A stretch of DNA of 64,000 nt from Raineyella sp. W15-4 (GCF_033170155.1 NZ_CP137079.1:2914001-2978000); one strand, 5' to 3'; shown: positions 1 through 7,564, counted from the stretch's first letter. Program-made: numbers and translations. The notes: generated by a model from the sequence alone, not told the origin.

Positions 1-58
1 TCCTGCGGTGAGCGCATCGGTGTCCTCGCGGTGGTGGGTGAGAGGTCGGGACGACCGG

Positions 59-784
59 TCAGGGTGTCGGGACGAGATCGGCGAGATCGGCGACGACGAG
101 ATCGGCGCCGGCGTCGCGGAGGGCGGCCACGCCGACACCGCGATCCACACCGATCACGGCCGCGAAGCCGCCGGCATGGCCGGCAGCCACCCCGGAGACG
201 GCGTCCTCGACGACGACCGCCCGATCGTACGGCACGCCGAGCAGCCGGGCGGCGTAGCGGTAGGTGTCGGGGGCGGGCTTGCCCGGCAGCCGCTGCGCGG
301 CGGCGACCAGGCCGTCGACGACGACCGGGAACCGGTCGGCCAGCCCGGCGGCCTCGAGCACCGCCCGGGCGTTGCGGGACGAGGAGACCAGGGCGGCGGC
401 GATGCCCTGGCCCGCCAGCCAGTCGAGCAGCCGCAGCGAGCCGGGGTAGCCGGCGATGCCGTCGCGGTGCAGCACGGTCAGGAAGGCGTCGTTCTTCCGG
501 TTGCCGAGCCCGTGGACCGTACGGGCCTGCGGCGGATCCCCGGGGTCCCCCTCGGGCAGGGTGAGGCCGCGGGAGGCGAGCACGGCCCGCACCCCGTCGT
601 AGCGCTGCCGGCCGTCGACATAAGCAAAGTAGTCGGCGTCGCTCCACGCCGCGGCGCCGGCATCGCGGAGGACCTCCCCGAACAGGTCGGCCCAGGCCCG
701 CATGTGCACCTCGGCGGTGGGAGTGATCACCCCGTCCAGGTCGAACAGGGCCGCATCGACAGAGCGCCAGTCCAAGGACGTCAT
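59..784 (-). CDS. HAD-family hydrolase, beta-phosphoglucomutase-like
   Basis: This 241-residue protein belongs to the haloacid dehalogenase superfamily. The N-terminal motif ALFDLDGVITP (near residues 10-20) contains the nucleophile Asp and acid/base Asp. A following helical cap, a VSSSRN motif II, the lysine in LPGKPAPDTY and the acidic VVEDAVSG motif complete the fold. The subgroup resembles beta-phosphoglucomutase and sugar-phosphate phosphatases; the substrate is not readable from sequence. I chose the ATG at 784 because a TACAGT box ends 7 nt upstream, a layout repeated at many genes here. A GTG three codons upstream is the alternative. Only 58 bp remain to the window edge; a possible next reverse-strand start lies at 17, too short to identify. 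Confidence 0.85.
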   Translation of the reverse strand: MTSLDWRSVDAALFDLDGVITPTAEVHMRAWADLFGEVLRDAGAAAWSDADYFAYVDGRQRYDGVRAVLASRGLTLPEGDPGDPPQARTVHGLGNRKNDAFLTVLHRDGIAGYPGSLRLLDWLAGQGIAAALVSSSRNARAVLEAAGLADRFPVVVDGLVAAAQRLPGKPAPDTYRYAARLLGVPYDRAVVVEDAVSGVAAGHAGGFAAVIGVDRGVGVAALRDAGADLVVADLADLVPTP

Positions 785-791
785 GGACGTC

Positions 792-797
792 ACTGTA
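792..797 (-). promoter_or_regulatory. Predicted -10 box (TACAGT) for a leaderless HAD transcript
   Basis: On the reverse strand TACAGT is followed by 7 nt and the ATG of the HAD gene. No ribosome-binding site fits between them. Confidence 0.45.
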
Positions 798-885
798 GGC
801 GGGGGCCATCGGCCCGGAAAACGGCCGTACCGGGACTGCAACACTCCTGATACCGAGGACCGCCCGGCGGGGTCCCGAACGTCGG

Positions 886-1860
886 TCAACCCCGGCCGGG
901 CCGGACGTGCAGACCGACCTCGGGATCGACCAGCACCTCCTGGGTGGCGGCGACGTCCCCGACGACCAGCGACGCGTCCACCGGGGTCGACCGCTTCACC
1001 AGGGCCAGGGCGATCGGCCCCTGCTCGTGGTGCCGGGCCGACGACCCGACGACACCGATCGGGCGCTCCGGGGCGTCCCGGAGCGCGATCTCCTCCCCGT
1101 GGCCGGGGAGCCGGTCCACCGACCCGTCCAGCTGGAGCCGGACCAGCCGGCGCGGCGGCCGCCCCAGGTTCCAGACCCGCGCCACGGTCTCCTGCCCGGT
1201 GTAGCAGCCCTTGTCCAGGTGCACTGCCCCGCCGAGCACACCGATCTCGTTGGGGATGGTGCGCTCGTCGGTGTCCAGACCGATCCGGGGCACGCCGGCG
1301 GCGATCCGCCGGGCCTCGTACGCCCACAGGCCGGCCCGGTGCGGCCGGTCGGCGAGATCGGCCAGCGCCGCCCGGGGCAGGAACAGGTCGGTGCCGCCCA
1401 GGCTGTCGTCCGCGCTGCGGGTGATCAGCGGCGCCGGGAAGCCGGCCGGGTCCGCCACGGTCCAGACCACCGCCACCTCGGCGCTGCGGTCGGTCACCTC
1501 GACCCGGCTGAGGAACCGCATCCGGTCGAGGAAGGCGACCAGGTCCCCGACCCGGCCCGGCTCGGTGTGGCCCCACAACACCTCCCCGTCGTCGACGAGG
1601 AACAGGGCGTGGTCGATGTGTCCCTGCGGGTCCAGCAGCAGCGCGGTGGTGCCCCGGTGCGGCGCCAGCGCGGTGAGGTGCTGGGTGGTCATCGCATGCA
1701 GCCAGGTCAGCCGGTCCGGACCGGCGACGGTGAACACGCCGCGGTGGGACAGGTCCACCCAGCCGGTGCCGGCGTCCAGCCCCCGCTGCTCGCGGACCGG
1801 GTCGCCGCAGTGCACCACCGCGCCGGCATCGGGGCCGGTCTCGGCAGGTACGCATCCCAT
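886..1860 (-). CDS. ygfZ: Folate-binding protein YgfZ (GcvT-like)
   Basis: A 324-residue homologue of the glycine-cleavage T protein. YgfZ proteins bind tetrahydrofolate and support iron-sulfur cluster maintenance in the cytoplasm. The diagnostic KGCYTGQE motif, containing the conserved cysteine of the family, is present at about residue 215, followed by the R-V-x-x-x-G stretch. The start at 1860 is preceded by a strong GGGAGGAG ribosome-binding site. A longer frame upstream lacks such a site and runs into the nitrobindin-like gene. The 17-bp gap to that gene suggests co-transcription. Length is normal for the family. Confidence 0.93.
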   Translation of the reverse strand: MGCVPAETGPDAGAVVHCGDPVREQRGLDAGTGWVDLSHRGVFTVAGPDRLTWLHAMTTQHLTALAPHRGTTALLLDPQGHIDHALFLVDDGEVLWGHTEPGRVGDLVAFLDRMRFLSRVEVTDRSAEVAVVWTVADPAGFPAPLITRSADDSLGGTDLFLPRAALADLADRPHRAGLWAYEARRIAAGVPRIGLDTDERTIPNEIGVLGGAVHLDKGCYTGQETVARVWNLGRPPRRLVRLQLDGSVDRLPGHGEEIALRDAPERPIGVVGSSARHHEQGPIALALVKRSTPVDASLVVGDVAATQEVLVDPEVGLHVRPGRG

Positions 1861-1877
1861 CGGTGCTCCTCCCGCCG

Positions 1878-2375
1878 TCAGAGTGCGGTGCGCCGGAGCC
1901 GGGCCCACAGGTACGGCTGTAACGCATGCTCGGTGGTCGCCCGGTCGAAGGTCCACAGCAGGTCACCCTCGACCTGGCCGTACAGCCGCTGCCCACCGGT
2001 GTAGCCGGGCGCGGTCGCCGTCCGCGCCACCGCGTCGGTGACCAGCTCGATCTTCGCCCCCTCGACCGTGCCGAACCACACCTCCGACCATCCCTCCGGG
2101 TGGCACATCACCACCTCGACGGACCGGTCGGGCTGCGGCCGCCAGAAGCCGGTCTCCATCGACCGGGGGGCCAGCGGGCGGCCCTCCTCGTCGGCGACGA
2201 AGGTCTGGGAGAGATAGTGCAGGTAGTCCCCACCGTTCTCGGTGAACTCGACCACCTGCCCGTACTCGAACTCGCCCTCTCCGGGCCACTGGCCCTTACC
2301 GGTGCCCTCCCAGCGGCCGATCATCCAGGCGATCGGCATCAGCACAGGGTCGAGGTCCGGGCGAATCTCGAACAT
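1878..2375 (-). CDS. Nitrobindin-like beta-barrel protein (FABP/THAP4 heme-binding family), likely non-heme variant
   Basis: A 165-residue protein with the family hallmark GxWxGxG (GRWEGTGKG, residues 20-28) and a C-terminal strand ending LQPYLWARLRR. Nitrobindins are small ten-stranded barrels that bind ferric heme and isomerise peroxynitrite or scavenge NO. The proximal heme ligand is a His near residue 155 in the mycobacterial protein, as I recall it. Here that position appears to be Tyr155 (LQPYL). Family members without the His are known as ferric-nitrobindin-like proteins, and heme binding should not be assumed. The gene follows a 35-codon membrane-peptide gene by 1 nt and is probably translationally coupled to it. 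Confidence 0.88.
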   Translation of the reverse strand: MFEIRPDLDPVLMPIAWMIGRWEGTGKGQWPGEGEFEYGQVVEFTENGGDYLHYLSQTFVADEEGRPLAPRSMETGFWRPQPDRSVEVVMCHPEGWSEVWFGTVEGAKIELVTDAVARTATAPGYTGGQRLYGQVEGDLLWTFDRATTEHALQPYLWARLRRTAL

Positions 2376-2376
2376 G

Positions 2377-2484
2377 TCAGTCCCGTCCTTGTCGGTGTGT
2401 GATCAGGCGGACGATCCCATAGAGGGCCAGCAGGCCCACGAGCAGGCACATCCCGATCAGGAGTGCCGAGGAGAAGGTCGTCAC
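2377..2484 (-). CDS. 35-residue single-pass membrane peptide
   Basis: A short reverse-strand frame starts with GTG at 2484 and ends with TGA one base before the nitrobindin-like ATG. It encodes a short Ser/Thr N-terminus (MTTFSSALL), a hydrophobic stretch of about 20 residues (positions 8-27, rich in Leu, Gly and Val), and a basic tail ending ITHRQGRD. This is the profile of a small N-out/C-in membrane peptide. A TAGACT box lies exactly 6 nt upstream of the GTG, which supports a leaderless transcript. The near-contact with the next gene supports a real coding unit. I do not recognise the family. Function is unknown. Confidence 0.6.
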   Translation of the reverse strand: MTTFSSALLIGMCLLVGLLALYGIVRLITHRQGRD

Positions 2485-2490
2485 CGCACC

Positions 2491-2496
2491 AGTCTA
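2491..2496 (-). promoter_or_regulatory. Predicted -10 box (TAGACT), leaderless, for the 35-residue peptide and downstream genes
   Basis: TAGACT on the reverse strand, then 6 nt, then GTG. It probably also serves the nitrobindin-like and ygfZ genes. Confidence 0.5.
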
Positions 2497-2550
2497 CCGG
2501 GGCGTTCCACCGAGCCCCCGGACGCGGAGCGGCCCGCCCGGCCGGACGGA

Positions 2551-2997
2551 TCAGTGCAGCGGTGCCACCGGCGGCTGGTCCATCACCACGGTGACCGGGC
2601 CGTCGTTGACCAGCGAGACCTGCATCATCGCGCCGAACTCGCCGGTCTGTACGGTGGCGCCGAGGCCCTTCAGCGCCCGGACGAAGGCCTCCACCAACGG
2701 CTCGCTGACCGGGCGGGGCGCGGCGGCGCTCCACCCCGGGCGGCGGCCCTTGCGGGTGTCGGCGTAGAGGGTGAACTGCGAGACGACCAGGATCGGGGCC
2801 CCCAGGTCGGCGCAGGACAACTCGCCGGCCATGATCCGCAGCTGCCAGATCCGCTCGGCCAGCCGCTGGGCGTACGCCTCGGTGTCGTCGTGGGTGACGC
2901 CGAGCAGGACCAGCAGGCCGGGACCCTCGACGGCCCCGACCACCCGTCCCTCGACCGTCACCGACGCCTGACCGACCCGCTGCACCACCGCTCGCAC
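2551..2997 (-). CDS. dtd: D-aminoacyl-tRNA deacylase (DTD)
   Basis: This 148-residue enzyme hydrolyses D-aminoacyl-tRNAs (originally D-Tyr-tRNA) and glycyl-tRNA(Ala), recycling tRNA charged with the wrong stereoisomer. It starts VRAVVQRV, a GTG-initiated version of the family's usual first residues, and carries both signature blocks: SQFTLYAD near residue 79 and NDGPVTV (the Gly-cisPro selectivity motif) near residue 135. Length matches the family. The reading frame stays open upstream, but sequence there has no homology and overlaps the MoaD-like gene, so GTG at 2997 is the start. A TAGGGT box 8 nt upstream suggests a leaderless mRNA. Confidence 0.96.
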   Translation of the reverse strand: MRAVVQRVGQASVTVEGRVVGAVEGPGLLVLLGVTHDDTEAYAQRLAERIWQLRIMAGELSCADLGAPILVVSQFTLYADTRKGRRPGWSAAAPRPVSEPLVEAFVRALKGLGATVQTGEFGAMMQVSLVNDGPVTVVMDQPPVAPLH

Positions 2998-3005
2998 AGC
3001 TGCCG

Positions 3006-3011
3006 ACCCTA
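3006..3011 (-). promoter_or_regulatory. Possible -10 box (TAGGGT) for dtd
   Basis: Reverse-strand TAGGGT lies 8 nt before the dtd GTG, slightly longer than the 6-7 nt seen at other genes in this window. Confidence 0.35.
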
Positions 3012-3049
3012 CCCGCCCAGGAAGCCCGACGATCCTCACGATCCCGTGG

Positions 3050-3307
3050 TCAGCCGCCGGCGAACGGCGGCAGCGCCTCCAGTTCCACCCCGCCGGCGAG
3101 GGGACGGGTACGGTCCTCCGCACCCAGCCGCCGCCCGTCGAGCAGGAACGAGCACAGGCCCAGCACCCGGCCGAACTCGGCCGCACCCCCGCGGCGTGCC
3201 TCGGCCTGCCGGAGGGCGTCCGCGACGGTTCCCGCCTCGAACTCCTCGGACTCCACGCCGGCGGCGTCCCGCGCGCCGGCCCAGTAGCGGATGGTCACTG
3301 TCGCCAT
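3050..3307 (-). CDS. MoaD/ThiS-family sulfur-carrier protein
   Basis: An 85-residue ubiquitin-like protein ending in PPFAGG. The Gly-Gly tail is the site that is adenylylated and converted to a thiocarboxylate in MoaD and ThiS. The N-terminal strand [17 protein letters not shown] and the C-terminal [12 protein letters not shown] follow the MoaD pattern (large core ending LPPFAGG) rather than the shorter ThiS pattern, so a role in molybdopterin synthesis or another sulfur transfer is more likely than thiamine. No MoaE, MoeB or ThiF lies nearby. It sits between dtd and glnR without an obvious operon partner. No strong ribosome-binding site precedes the ATG. Confidence 0.82.
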   Translation of the reverse strand: MATVTIRYWAGARDAAGVESEEFEAGTVADALRQAEARRGGAAEFGRVLGLCSFLLDGRRLGAEDRTRPLAGGVELEALPPFAGG

Positions 3308-3534
3308 GCCGCCATGCTCGCACGCCGGTGACGACGCCGCCGGGGTGTTCGCCCGTCGTAACGGCGCCGCCACGATGTTCCGGCCGGGTAACAAGCCTGT
3401 TGCGGTGTGATGGCGCCCCCAGCCACGATCCGCGCGATCACGCGGGTCGGCGGGCGACAGGGAACGCCGGTCGCCGCGATCGGGCATCACGGAGCGGCGC
3501 GGGAGCGGTACTTTTCTCCCGGGAGGTGAACGCG

Positions 3535-4191
3535 GTGCAACTACTGCTGATGACCACGCGCAGCGACACGGAGAGCGTGCTGCCCTCCCTGGCCCTGCTG
3601 CCGCACCAGGTCGCCCTGGCGCCACTGGACGCGGCGGTCCTCCTGCACGCCCAGCTGCCGGACGTGATCCTGGTGGACGCGACCACGGCACTGACCGCCG
3701 CCCGGGCGCTGACCCGCGTCATCGGGACCAGCGGCAAGCACGCGCCGATCCTGCTGGTCTCCGGCGAGGGCGGGCTGCCCGCACTGTCCACCGACTGGGG
3801 ATTCGACGACTTCGTGCTGGCCAGCGCCGGTCCGGCCGAGCTGGAGGCGCGGCTGCGGCTGGTCACCTCGCCGGTCGGTCGCGACGAGGTGATCTCCGCC
3901 GGCAGCGTGACCATCGACGAGGCCAGCTACGCGGCGGCGGTCAACGGCCAGCCGCTCGACCTCACCTACACCGAGTTCGAGCTGCTCAAGTACCTGTTGC
4001 AGCACCCGGGGCGGGTGTTCAGCCGCGAGCAGCTCCTCGCCGATGTCTGGGGCTACGACTACTTCGGCGGTACCCGTACGGTCGACGTCCACGTCCGGCG
4101 ACTGCGGGCGAAGCTCGGCCCCGAGCACGAGGGCATCATCGGCACCGTCCGCAACGTCGGCTACCGGCTGGTCCCCGAGGGCGGCAACTGA
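3535..4191 (+). CDS. glnR: GlnR, orphan OmpR-type nitrogen regulator
   Basis: A 218-residue atypical response regulator. Residues 1-115 form a receiver-like domain with an Asp near residue 48 (DVILVDATTA) but without the usual acidic pocket. Residues about 125-215 form an OmpR winged helix with the very conserved block EFELLKYLLQHPGRVFSREQ, then the WGYDYFGGTRTVDVHVRRLR segment. The whole matches actinobacterial GlnR, the global activator/repressor of ammonium assimilation genes, which works without a cognate kinase. The GTG start at 3535 has a GGGAGGTGA ribosome-binding site 8 nt upstream. The order glnR-mshD-pst resembles the mycobacterial glnR-mshD-phoT locus and supports orthology. Confidence 0.93.
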   Translation: MQLLLMTTRSDTESVLPSLALLPHQVALAPLDAAVLLHAQLPDVILVDATTALTAARALTRVIGTSGKHAPILLVSGEGGLPALSTDWGFDDFVLASAGPAELEARLRLVTSPVGRDEVISAGSVTIDEASYAAAVNGQPLDLTYTEFELLKYLLQHPGRVFSREQLLADVWGYDYFGGTRTVDVHVRRLRAKLGPEHEGIIGTVRNVGYRLVPEGGN

Positions 4192-4222
4192 GCCCGTGCT
4201 GGACCACCCCGCAGCGGGTGGT

Positions 4223-4228
4223 TACCGT
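4223..4228 (+). promoter_or_regulatory. Predicted -10 box (TACCGT), leaderless mshD
   Basis: TACCGT is followed by 7 nt (GGGCCCC) and the mshD ATG. The same TACCGT-GGGC arrangement precedes ppx on the other strand. Confidence 0.4.
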
Positions 4229-4235
4229 GGGCCCC

Positions 4236-5114
4236 ATGCGCTACGAGCCGGAGCTCCTCGACGATCTGGATGCCACCCAACGGACCCTGGTCCTGGCCCT
4301 CACCGCCGAGGTGGCCGCCGTCGACGGGCAGGACCCGCTCAACGAGGCGGCCCGGATGAGCCTCGAGCCCGGCGCGCACACCGCGCGACACATCCTGCTG
4401 GACGGCCCGGCCGGCCCGGAGGCGTACGCCAACCTGCTGCCCACCGGCGACCTGGAGACGATCCAGCTCGCGGTGGCGCCCGAGGCGCGGTTCACCGGGC
4501 TCGGGTCAGCGGTCCTCGCGGCGGCTCTCGCCGCCGTCCCGGAGGGTGCCACCGCGGCGATCTGGTCCTTCGGTGACCTACCCGCCGCCCGGGGCTTCGC
4601 CCGGGCCCACGACCTGCGGCCGGCCCGCGAACTGCTGGTGATGGAGACCTCGCTGGACGAGATCCCGCCGGCCCGGCTCCCGGCGGGGGTGACCGTCCGC
4701 GGGTTCCGGTCCACCGACGAGGCCGCGCTGCTCGACGTCAACGCCCGGGCCTTCGCCCACCATCCCGAGCAGGGCGCCATGGACGCCGCCGACTTCGCTG
4801 CCCGGACGGCCGAACCGTGGTACCGCCCCGAGGACCTCCTGGTCGCCGACCACGCCGGGCGCCTGGTCGGCTTCCACTGGACCAAGCGGCACGACAGCGC
4901 GTTGTGGGAGGTGTACGTGATCGCCGTCGATCCCACCGCCCACGGCGGCGGCATCGGCAAGGCGTTGCTCCGCGCCGGGCTGCGCCACATGGCCGACGAG
5001 GGCGGGCGGCGGGTGCGGCTGTACGTCGAGGGCGACCAGGAGACGGCGGTCGGGCTCTACCGGGCGCACGGCTTCCGGACCGTCCACACCGACGTCATGT
5101 ACGTCACCGGGTGA
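4236..5114 (+). CDS. mshD: Mycothiol synthase MshD
   Basis: A 292-residue tandem GNAT acetyltransferase that catalyses the last step of mycothiol biosynthesis, acetylating Cys-GlcN-Ins with acetyl-CoA. The N-terminal GNAT repeat (about 1-140) is divergent. The C-terminal repeat (about 150-292) has the acetyl-CoA loop VDPTAHGGGIGKALL and the VEGDQETAVGLYRAHGF strand typical of MshD. The ATG at 4236 is preferred over an in-frame GTG at 4218 because the usual MshD N-terminus begins near here and a TACCGT box lies 7 nt upstream. The gene follows glnR by 44 bp. Mycothiol use in this organism is corroborated by mycothione reductase at 12868-14271. Confidence 0.93.
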   Translation: MRYEPELLDDLDATQRTLVLALTAEVAAVDGQDPLNEAARMSLEPGAHTARHILLDGPAGPEAYANLLPTGDLETIQLAVAPEARFTGLGSAVLAAALAAVPEGATAAIWSFGDLPAARGFARAHDLRPARELLVMETSLDEIPPARLPAGVTVRGFRSTDEAALLDVNARAFAHHPEQGAMDAADFAARTAEPWYRPEDLLVADHAGRLVGFHWTKRHDSALWEVYVIAVDPTAHGGGIGKALLRAGLRHMADEGGRRVRLYVEGDQETAVGLYRAHGFRTVHTDVMYVTG

Positions 5115-5127
5115 CCGCGGGTACGTC

Positions 5128-5149
5128 GCGGGGTGACCGCTCACCCCGC
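5128..5149 (+). terminator. GC-rich hairpin after mshD
   Basis: GCGGGGTGA and TCACCCCGC form a perfect 9-bp stem with a 4-nt loop, 14 bp after the mshD stop. There is no T-tract, as is common in high-GC actinobacteria. Confidence 0.5.
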
Positions 5150-5172
5150 CGACGAGGTCGAGCACCGGGCCC

Positions 5173-5178
5173 TACTAT
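5173..5178 (+). promoter_or_regulatory. Predicted -10 box (TACTAT) upstream of the Nudix gene
   Basis: TACTAT lies just beyond the mshD hairpin and would give a leader of about 50 nt before the ATG at 5236. No convincing -35 was found. Confidence 0.35.
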
Positions 5179-5235
5179 GGACCCGCCCGCCCGCCGCCCG
5201 GTCGGTGCGTCACCTCGAGACAGGTCCCACCACCC

Positions 5236-6141
5236 ATGACCACTCCGAGCCCGAGTCCGGTGCTGGCCGCCGGCGCCGTCGTGCTCCGTCCGTCACCCAC
5301 CGCCGAGGACACCACCGAGGTCCTCGTTGTCCACCGCCCACGCTACGACGACTGGTCCCTGCCGAAGGGTCACGTGGATCCCGGGGAGCAGTTGCCGGTG
5401 ACGGCCGTCCGGGAGGTCCGCGAGGAGACCGGCTGGGTGATCCGGCTCGGCGCCCGGCTCGACACCACCGCCTACCCGGTCAACGGACATCCCAAGGAGG
5501 TCCACTGGTGGGTGGGCACCCCGGTGGCGGACAGTGGTCTGGACACCGACGCCGAGACCGACGAGGTGCGCTGGCTGACGGTCGACGCGGCGGTCGGCCT
5601 GTTGACCTTCGATTCGGACCGGCAGCTGGTCCGTCAGGCGCTCGACCGCCGGTCGCTGGTGCCGTTCGTCCTGGTCCGGCACGGCAAGGCCCTCTCCCGG
5701 ACCAAGTGGAGCCGGGAGGACCGGCGTCGTCCGCTCACCGCCCGCGGCGAGCGTCAGGCCATCGCCCTCGTCCCGCTGCTCAACGCCTTCGGGATCGGCC
5801 GGGTGCACAGTTCCGAGGCGGTGCGCTGCCGGGACACCCTGGCCCCCTATGCCGAGGCCGCCGGCCTGCAGCTGACCGCCCACGCCTCCCTGGACGAGGA
5901 GGCGGCGCAGACCGCCCCTGACCGGGCCGCCGCCCGCACCCGTACGCTCGCCGCCGAGGCCGCCACCACCGGCGTGCCCACCGCCGTCTGCGGGCATCGA
6001 CCGGTGCTCCCGTTCATGCTGGCGGCCCTCGGGGTGGCGGACCGGCCGTTCGGTACCGCCGACGCCCTCGTCACGTACGTCAACGCGGACGGGACCAGCG
6101 GATCGGACCCCGACCACTTCCCCGGCGCCGAGGAGGACTGA
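5236..6141 (+). CDS. Nudix hydrolase fused to histidine phosphatase (MutT1-like)
   Basis: A 301-residue two-domain protein. Residues about 8-140 hold a Nudix domain with a complete box (GHVDPGEQ followed by REVREETG), the Mg-binding site for nucleoside-diphosphate cleavage. Residues about 145-290 hold a phosphoglycerate-mutase-like domain with the catalytic RHG (VLVRHGKALS) and a C-terminal GHRP motif with the second His. This is the architecture of mycobacterial MutT1, which sanitises 8-oxo-(d)GTP to the diphosphate and then the monophosphate and also cleaves dinucleoside polyphosphates. The exact substrate is inferred from family. It lies between mshD and the pst operon with its own likely promoter. 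Confidence 0.9.
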   Translation: MTTPSPSPVLAAGAVVLRPSPTAEDTTEVLVVHRPRYDDWSLPKGHVDPGEQLPVTAVREVREETGWVIRLGARLDTTAYPVNGHPKEVHWWVGTPVADSGLDTDAETDEVRWLTVDAAVGLLTFDSDRQLVRQALDRRSLVPFVLVRHGKALSRTKWSREDRRRPLTARGERQAIALVPLLNAFGIGRVHSSEAVRCRDTLAPYAEAAGLQLTAHASLDEEAAQTAPDRAAARTRTLAAEAATTGVPTAVCGHRPVLPFMLAALGVADRPFGTADALVTYVNADGTSGSDPDHFPGAEED

Positions 6142-6227
6142 GCCGCCGGCCCGGTCCCACCGGACCCGGGAAGGGGCGTAGGGTGACGCCGGGCCACCAT
6201 GGATTTCCCGGTTCACTGGGACCGATA

Positions 6228-6249
6228 CGTGACCAAATCGTGACCGCCA
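6228..6249 (+). repeat. Pair of GTGACC direct repeats at 11-bp spacing
   Basis: CGTGACCAAAT at 6228-6238 is followed directly by CGTGACCGCCA at 6239-6249. The 11-bp period is the same as in PHO boxes, but the units are divergent and out of phase with the better repeats at 6260-6281. This could be a second regulator site (for example GlnR) or a weak extension of the PhoP site. Confidence 0.4.
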
Positions 6250-6259
6250 CGCACCTCGT

Positions 6260-6281
6260 GTTCACCGAGAGTTCACCGAAG
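6260..6281 (+). promoter_or_regulatory. PHO box upstream of pstS
   Basis: Two adjacent 11-bp direct repeats, GTTCACCGAGA and GTTCACCGAAG, match the GTTCACC direct-repeat unit bound by PhoP in streptomycetes. They lie about 95 bp before the pstS start. A single further unit, GTTCACTGGGA, occurs at 6211-6221. This implies induction of pstSCAB under phosphate limitation. Confidence 0.75.
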
Positions 6282-6375
6282 GATCCACGTCGCGTCACCA
6301 CCCGCCCCTAACGTCCGATGCGGGACCACCACGTGCGGCCCCGTGCTCGACCATCCTCGTCCCGAAGGGAATCTC

Positions 6376-7482
6376 GTGAAGATCTCGCGTGTTGGCGCAA
6401 CCGTCGCCGCTGCCACCGCCCTGGTCCTCGGCCTGTCGGCCTGCTCCTCCTCCAACACCCCCTCTGCCACGCCCTCCAAGAGCGTCGGCAACCTGACCGG
6501 GACCCTGTCCGGGGCCGGCGCGTCGTCGCAGGAGTCCGCGATGACCGCCTGGATCGACGGCTTCAAGGCTGTCCAGCCCGGCCTGACCGTGCAGTACAAC
6601 CCGACCGGCTCGGGCGCCGGCCGCACCCAGTTCCTGGCCGGCTCGGTGAACTTCGCCGGCTCCGACGCCTCGCTGAAGTCCGACGAGTGGGAGAAGTCGA
6701 AGTCCATCTGTGGCACCGACGGCGCCTTCAGCGTCCCGGCCTACATCTCCCCGATCGCGGTGGCCTACAACCTGCCGTCGGTCAAGGAGAGCATCAACAT
6801 GGATGCCGACACCATCGCCAAGGTGTTCTCCGGCAAGATCACCACCTGGAACGATCCGGCCATCGCCGCGCTGAACTCCGGTGTCACCCTGCCCAGCACC
6901 AAGATCACCGTCGTGCACCGCGCCGATGACTCCGGCACCACCGAGAACTTCACCGACTACCTGCACGCCGCTGCCCCGAGCTCCTGGGCCGACGCCAAGG
7001 CCCAGGCCTGGCCGAAGCAGCTGACCGGCCAGGAGTCGGCCCAGCAGACCACCGGTGTCGTCTCGCTGACCCAGTCCACCGAGGGTGCCATCACCTACGC
7101 CGACGCCTCGGCGGTCGGCACCCTGGGCACCGTGGCCGTCAAGGTCGGCAACGACTTCGTGAAGTACTCCCCGGAGGCCGCCGCCAAGACCGTCTCCGCC
7201 GCAACCAAGGTCGGTGGCCAGGCCCCGCAGGACATGGGCCTGAAGCTCGACCGGACCTCCACTGCGGCCGGGACCTACCCGATCGTCCTGGTCTCGTACC
7301 ACATCTTCTGCTCCACCTACAAGGACCAGGCGACCGCTGACGCCGCCAAGGCCTTCGGCGAGTACGTGCTCTCCTCCGACGGTCAGCAGGCCGCCGCCAA
7401 GGCCGCCGGCTCCGCCCCGATCGGTGGCGACACCGAGCAGCAGGCCCTGGCCGCCATCGCGACCATCAAGGCCGGCGCCTGA
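6376..7482 (+). CDS. pstS: Phosphate ABC transporter substrate-binding lipoprotein PstS
   Basis: A 368-residue lipoprotein. The first 24 residues form a signal peptide with a lipobox LSAC, so the mature protein is anchored outside the membrane. Phosphate-binding motifs are visible: GAGASSQ near the mature N-terminus, the TGSGAGRTQF loop and the HRADDSGTTENF segment, whose Arg, Asp and Ser/Thr contact the oxyanion. PstS delivers phosphate to PstCA. The GTG at 6376 has a GAAGGGA ribosome-binding site 6 nt upstream; an upstream frame lacks a signal peptide at its start. A PHO box precedes the gene. Two stem-loops between pstS and pstC probably allow extra pstS protein. Confidence 0.96.
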   Translation: MKISRVGATVAAATALVLGLSACSSSNTPSATPSKSVGNLTGTLSGAGASSQESAMTAWIDGFKAVQPGLTVQYNPTGSGAGRTQFLAGSVNFAGSDASLKSDEWEKSKSICGTDGAFSVPAYISPIAVAYNLPSVKESINMDADTIAKVFSGKITTWNDPAIAALNSGVTLPSTKITVVHRADDSGTTENFTDYLHAAAPSSWADAKAQAWPKQLTGQESAQQTTGVVSLTQSTEGAITYADASAVGTLGTVAVKVGNDFVKYSPEAAAKTVSAATKVGGQAPQDMGLKLDRTSTAAGTYPIVLVSYHIFCSTYKDQATADAAKAFGEYVLSSDGQQAAAKAAGSAPIGGDTEQQALAAIATIKAGA

Positions 7483-7500
7483 GCGATCCTGGATCGCTCA
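7480..7500 (+). repeat. Perfect palindrome spanning the pstS stop codon
   Basis: TGAGCGATCC-T-GGATCGCTCA is a 10-bp inverted repeat with a single central base, and its first TGA is the pstS stop. As RNA it could cap the 3' end of the pstS message against exonucleases. Confidence 0.55.
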
Positions 7501-7520
7501 TCCGTGATCGGATAGTTCCT

Positions 7521-7564
7521 CCGGACAGCCGTCGAACGCCCTCTGACGTCCGACGGCTGTCCGG
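7521..7564 (+). terminator. Stem-loop between pstS and pstC
   Basis: CCGGACAGCCGTCG (7521-7534) pairs perfectly with CGACGGCTGTCCGG (7551-7564), a 14-bp stem with a 16-nt loop. It ends 42 bp before pstC and fits a partial terminator or 3' stabiliser that keeps pstS mRNA above the membrane-subunit mRNA. Confidence 0.7.

Noticed and set aside
59-1996. A 645-codon reverse frame joining the ygfZ region to the HAD protein
   Set aside because: Only the last 241 codons are HAD; the upstream part is an out-of-frame shadow of ygfZ, which has its own strong ribosome site.
3390-3410. GTAAC-N6-GTTGC upstream of glnR as a GlnR autoregulatory box
   Set aside because: Only the first half-site fits the expected pattern; too weak to list.
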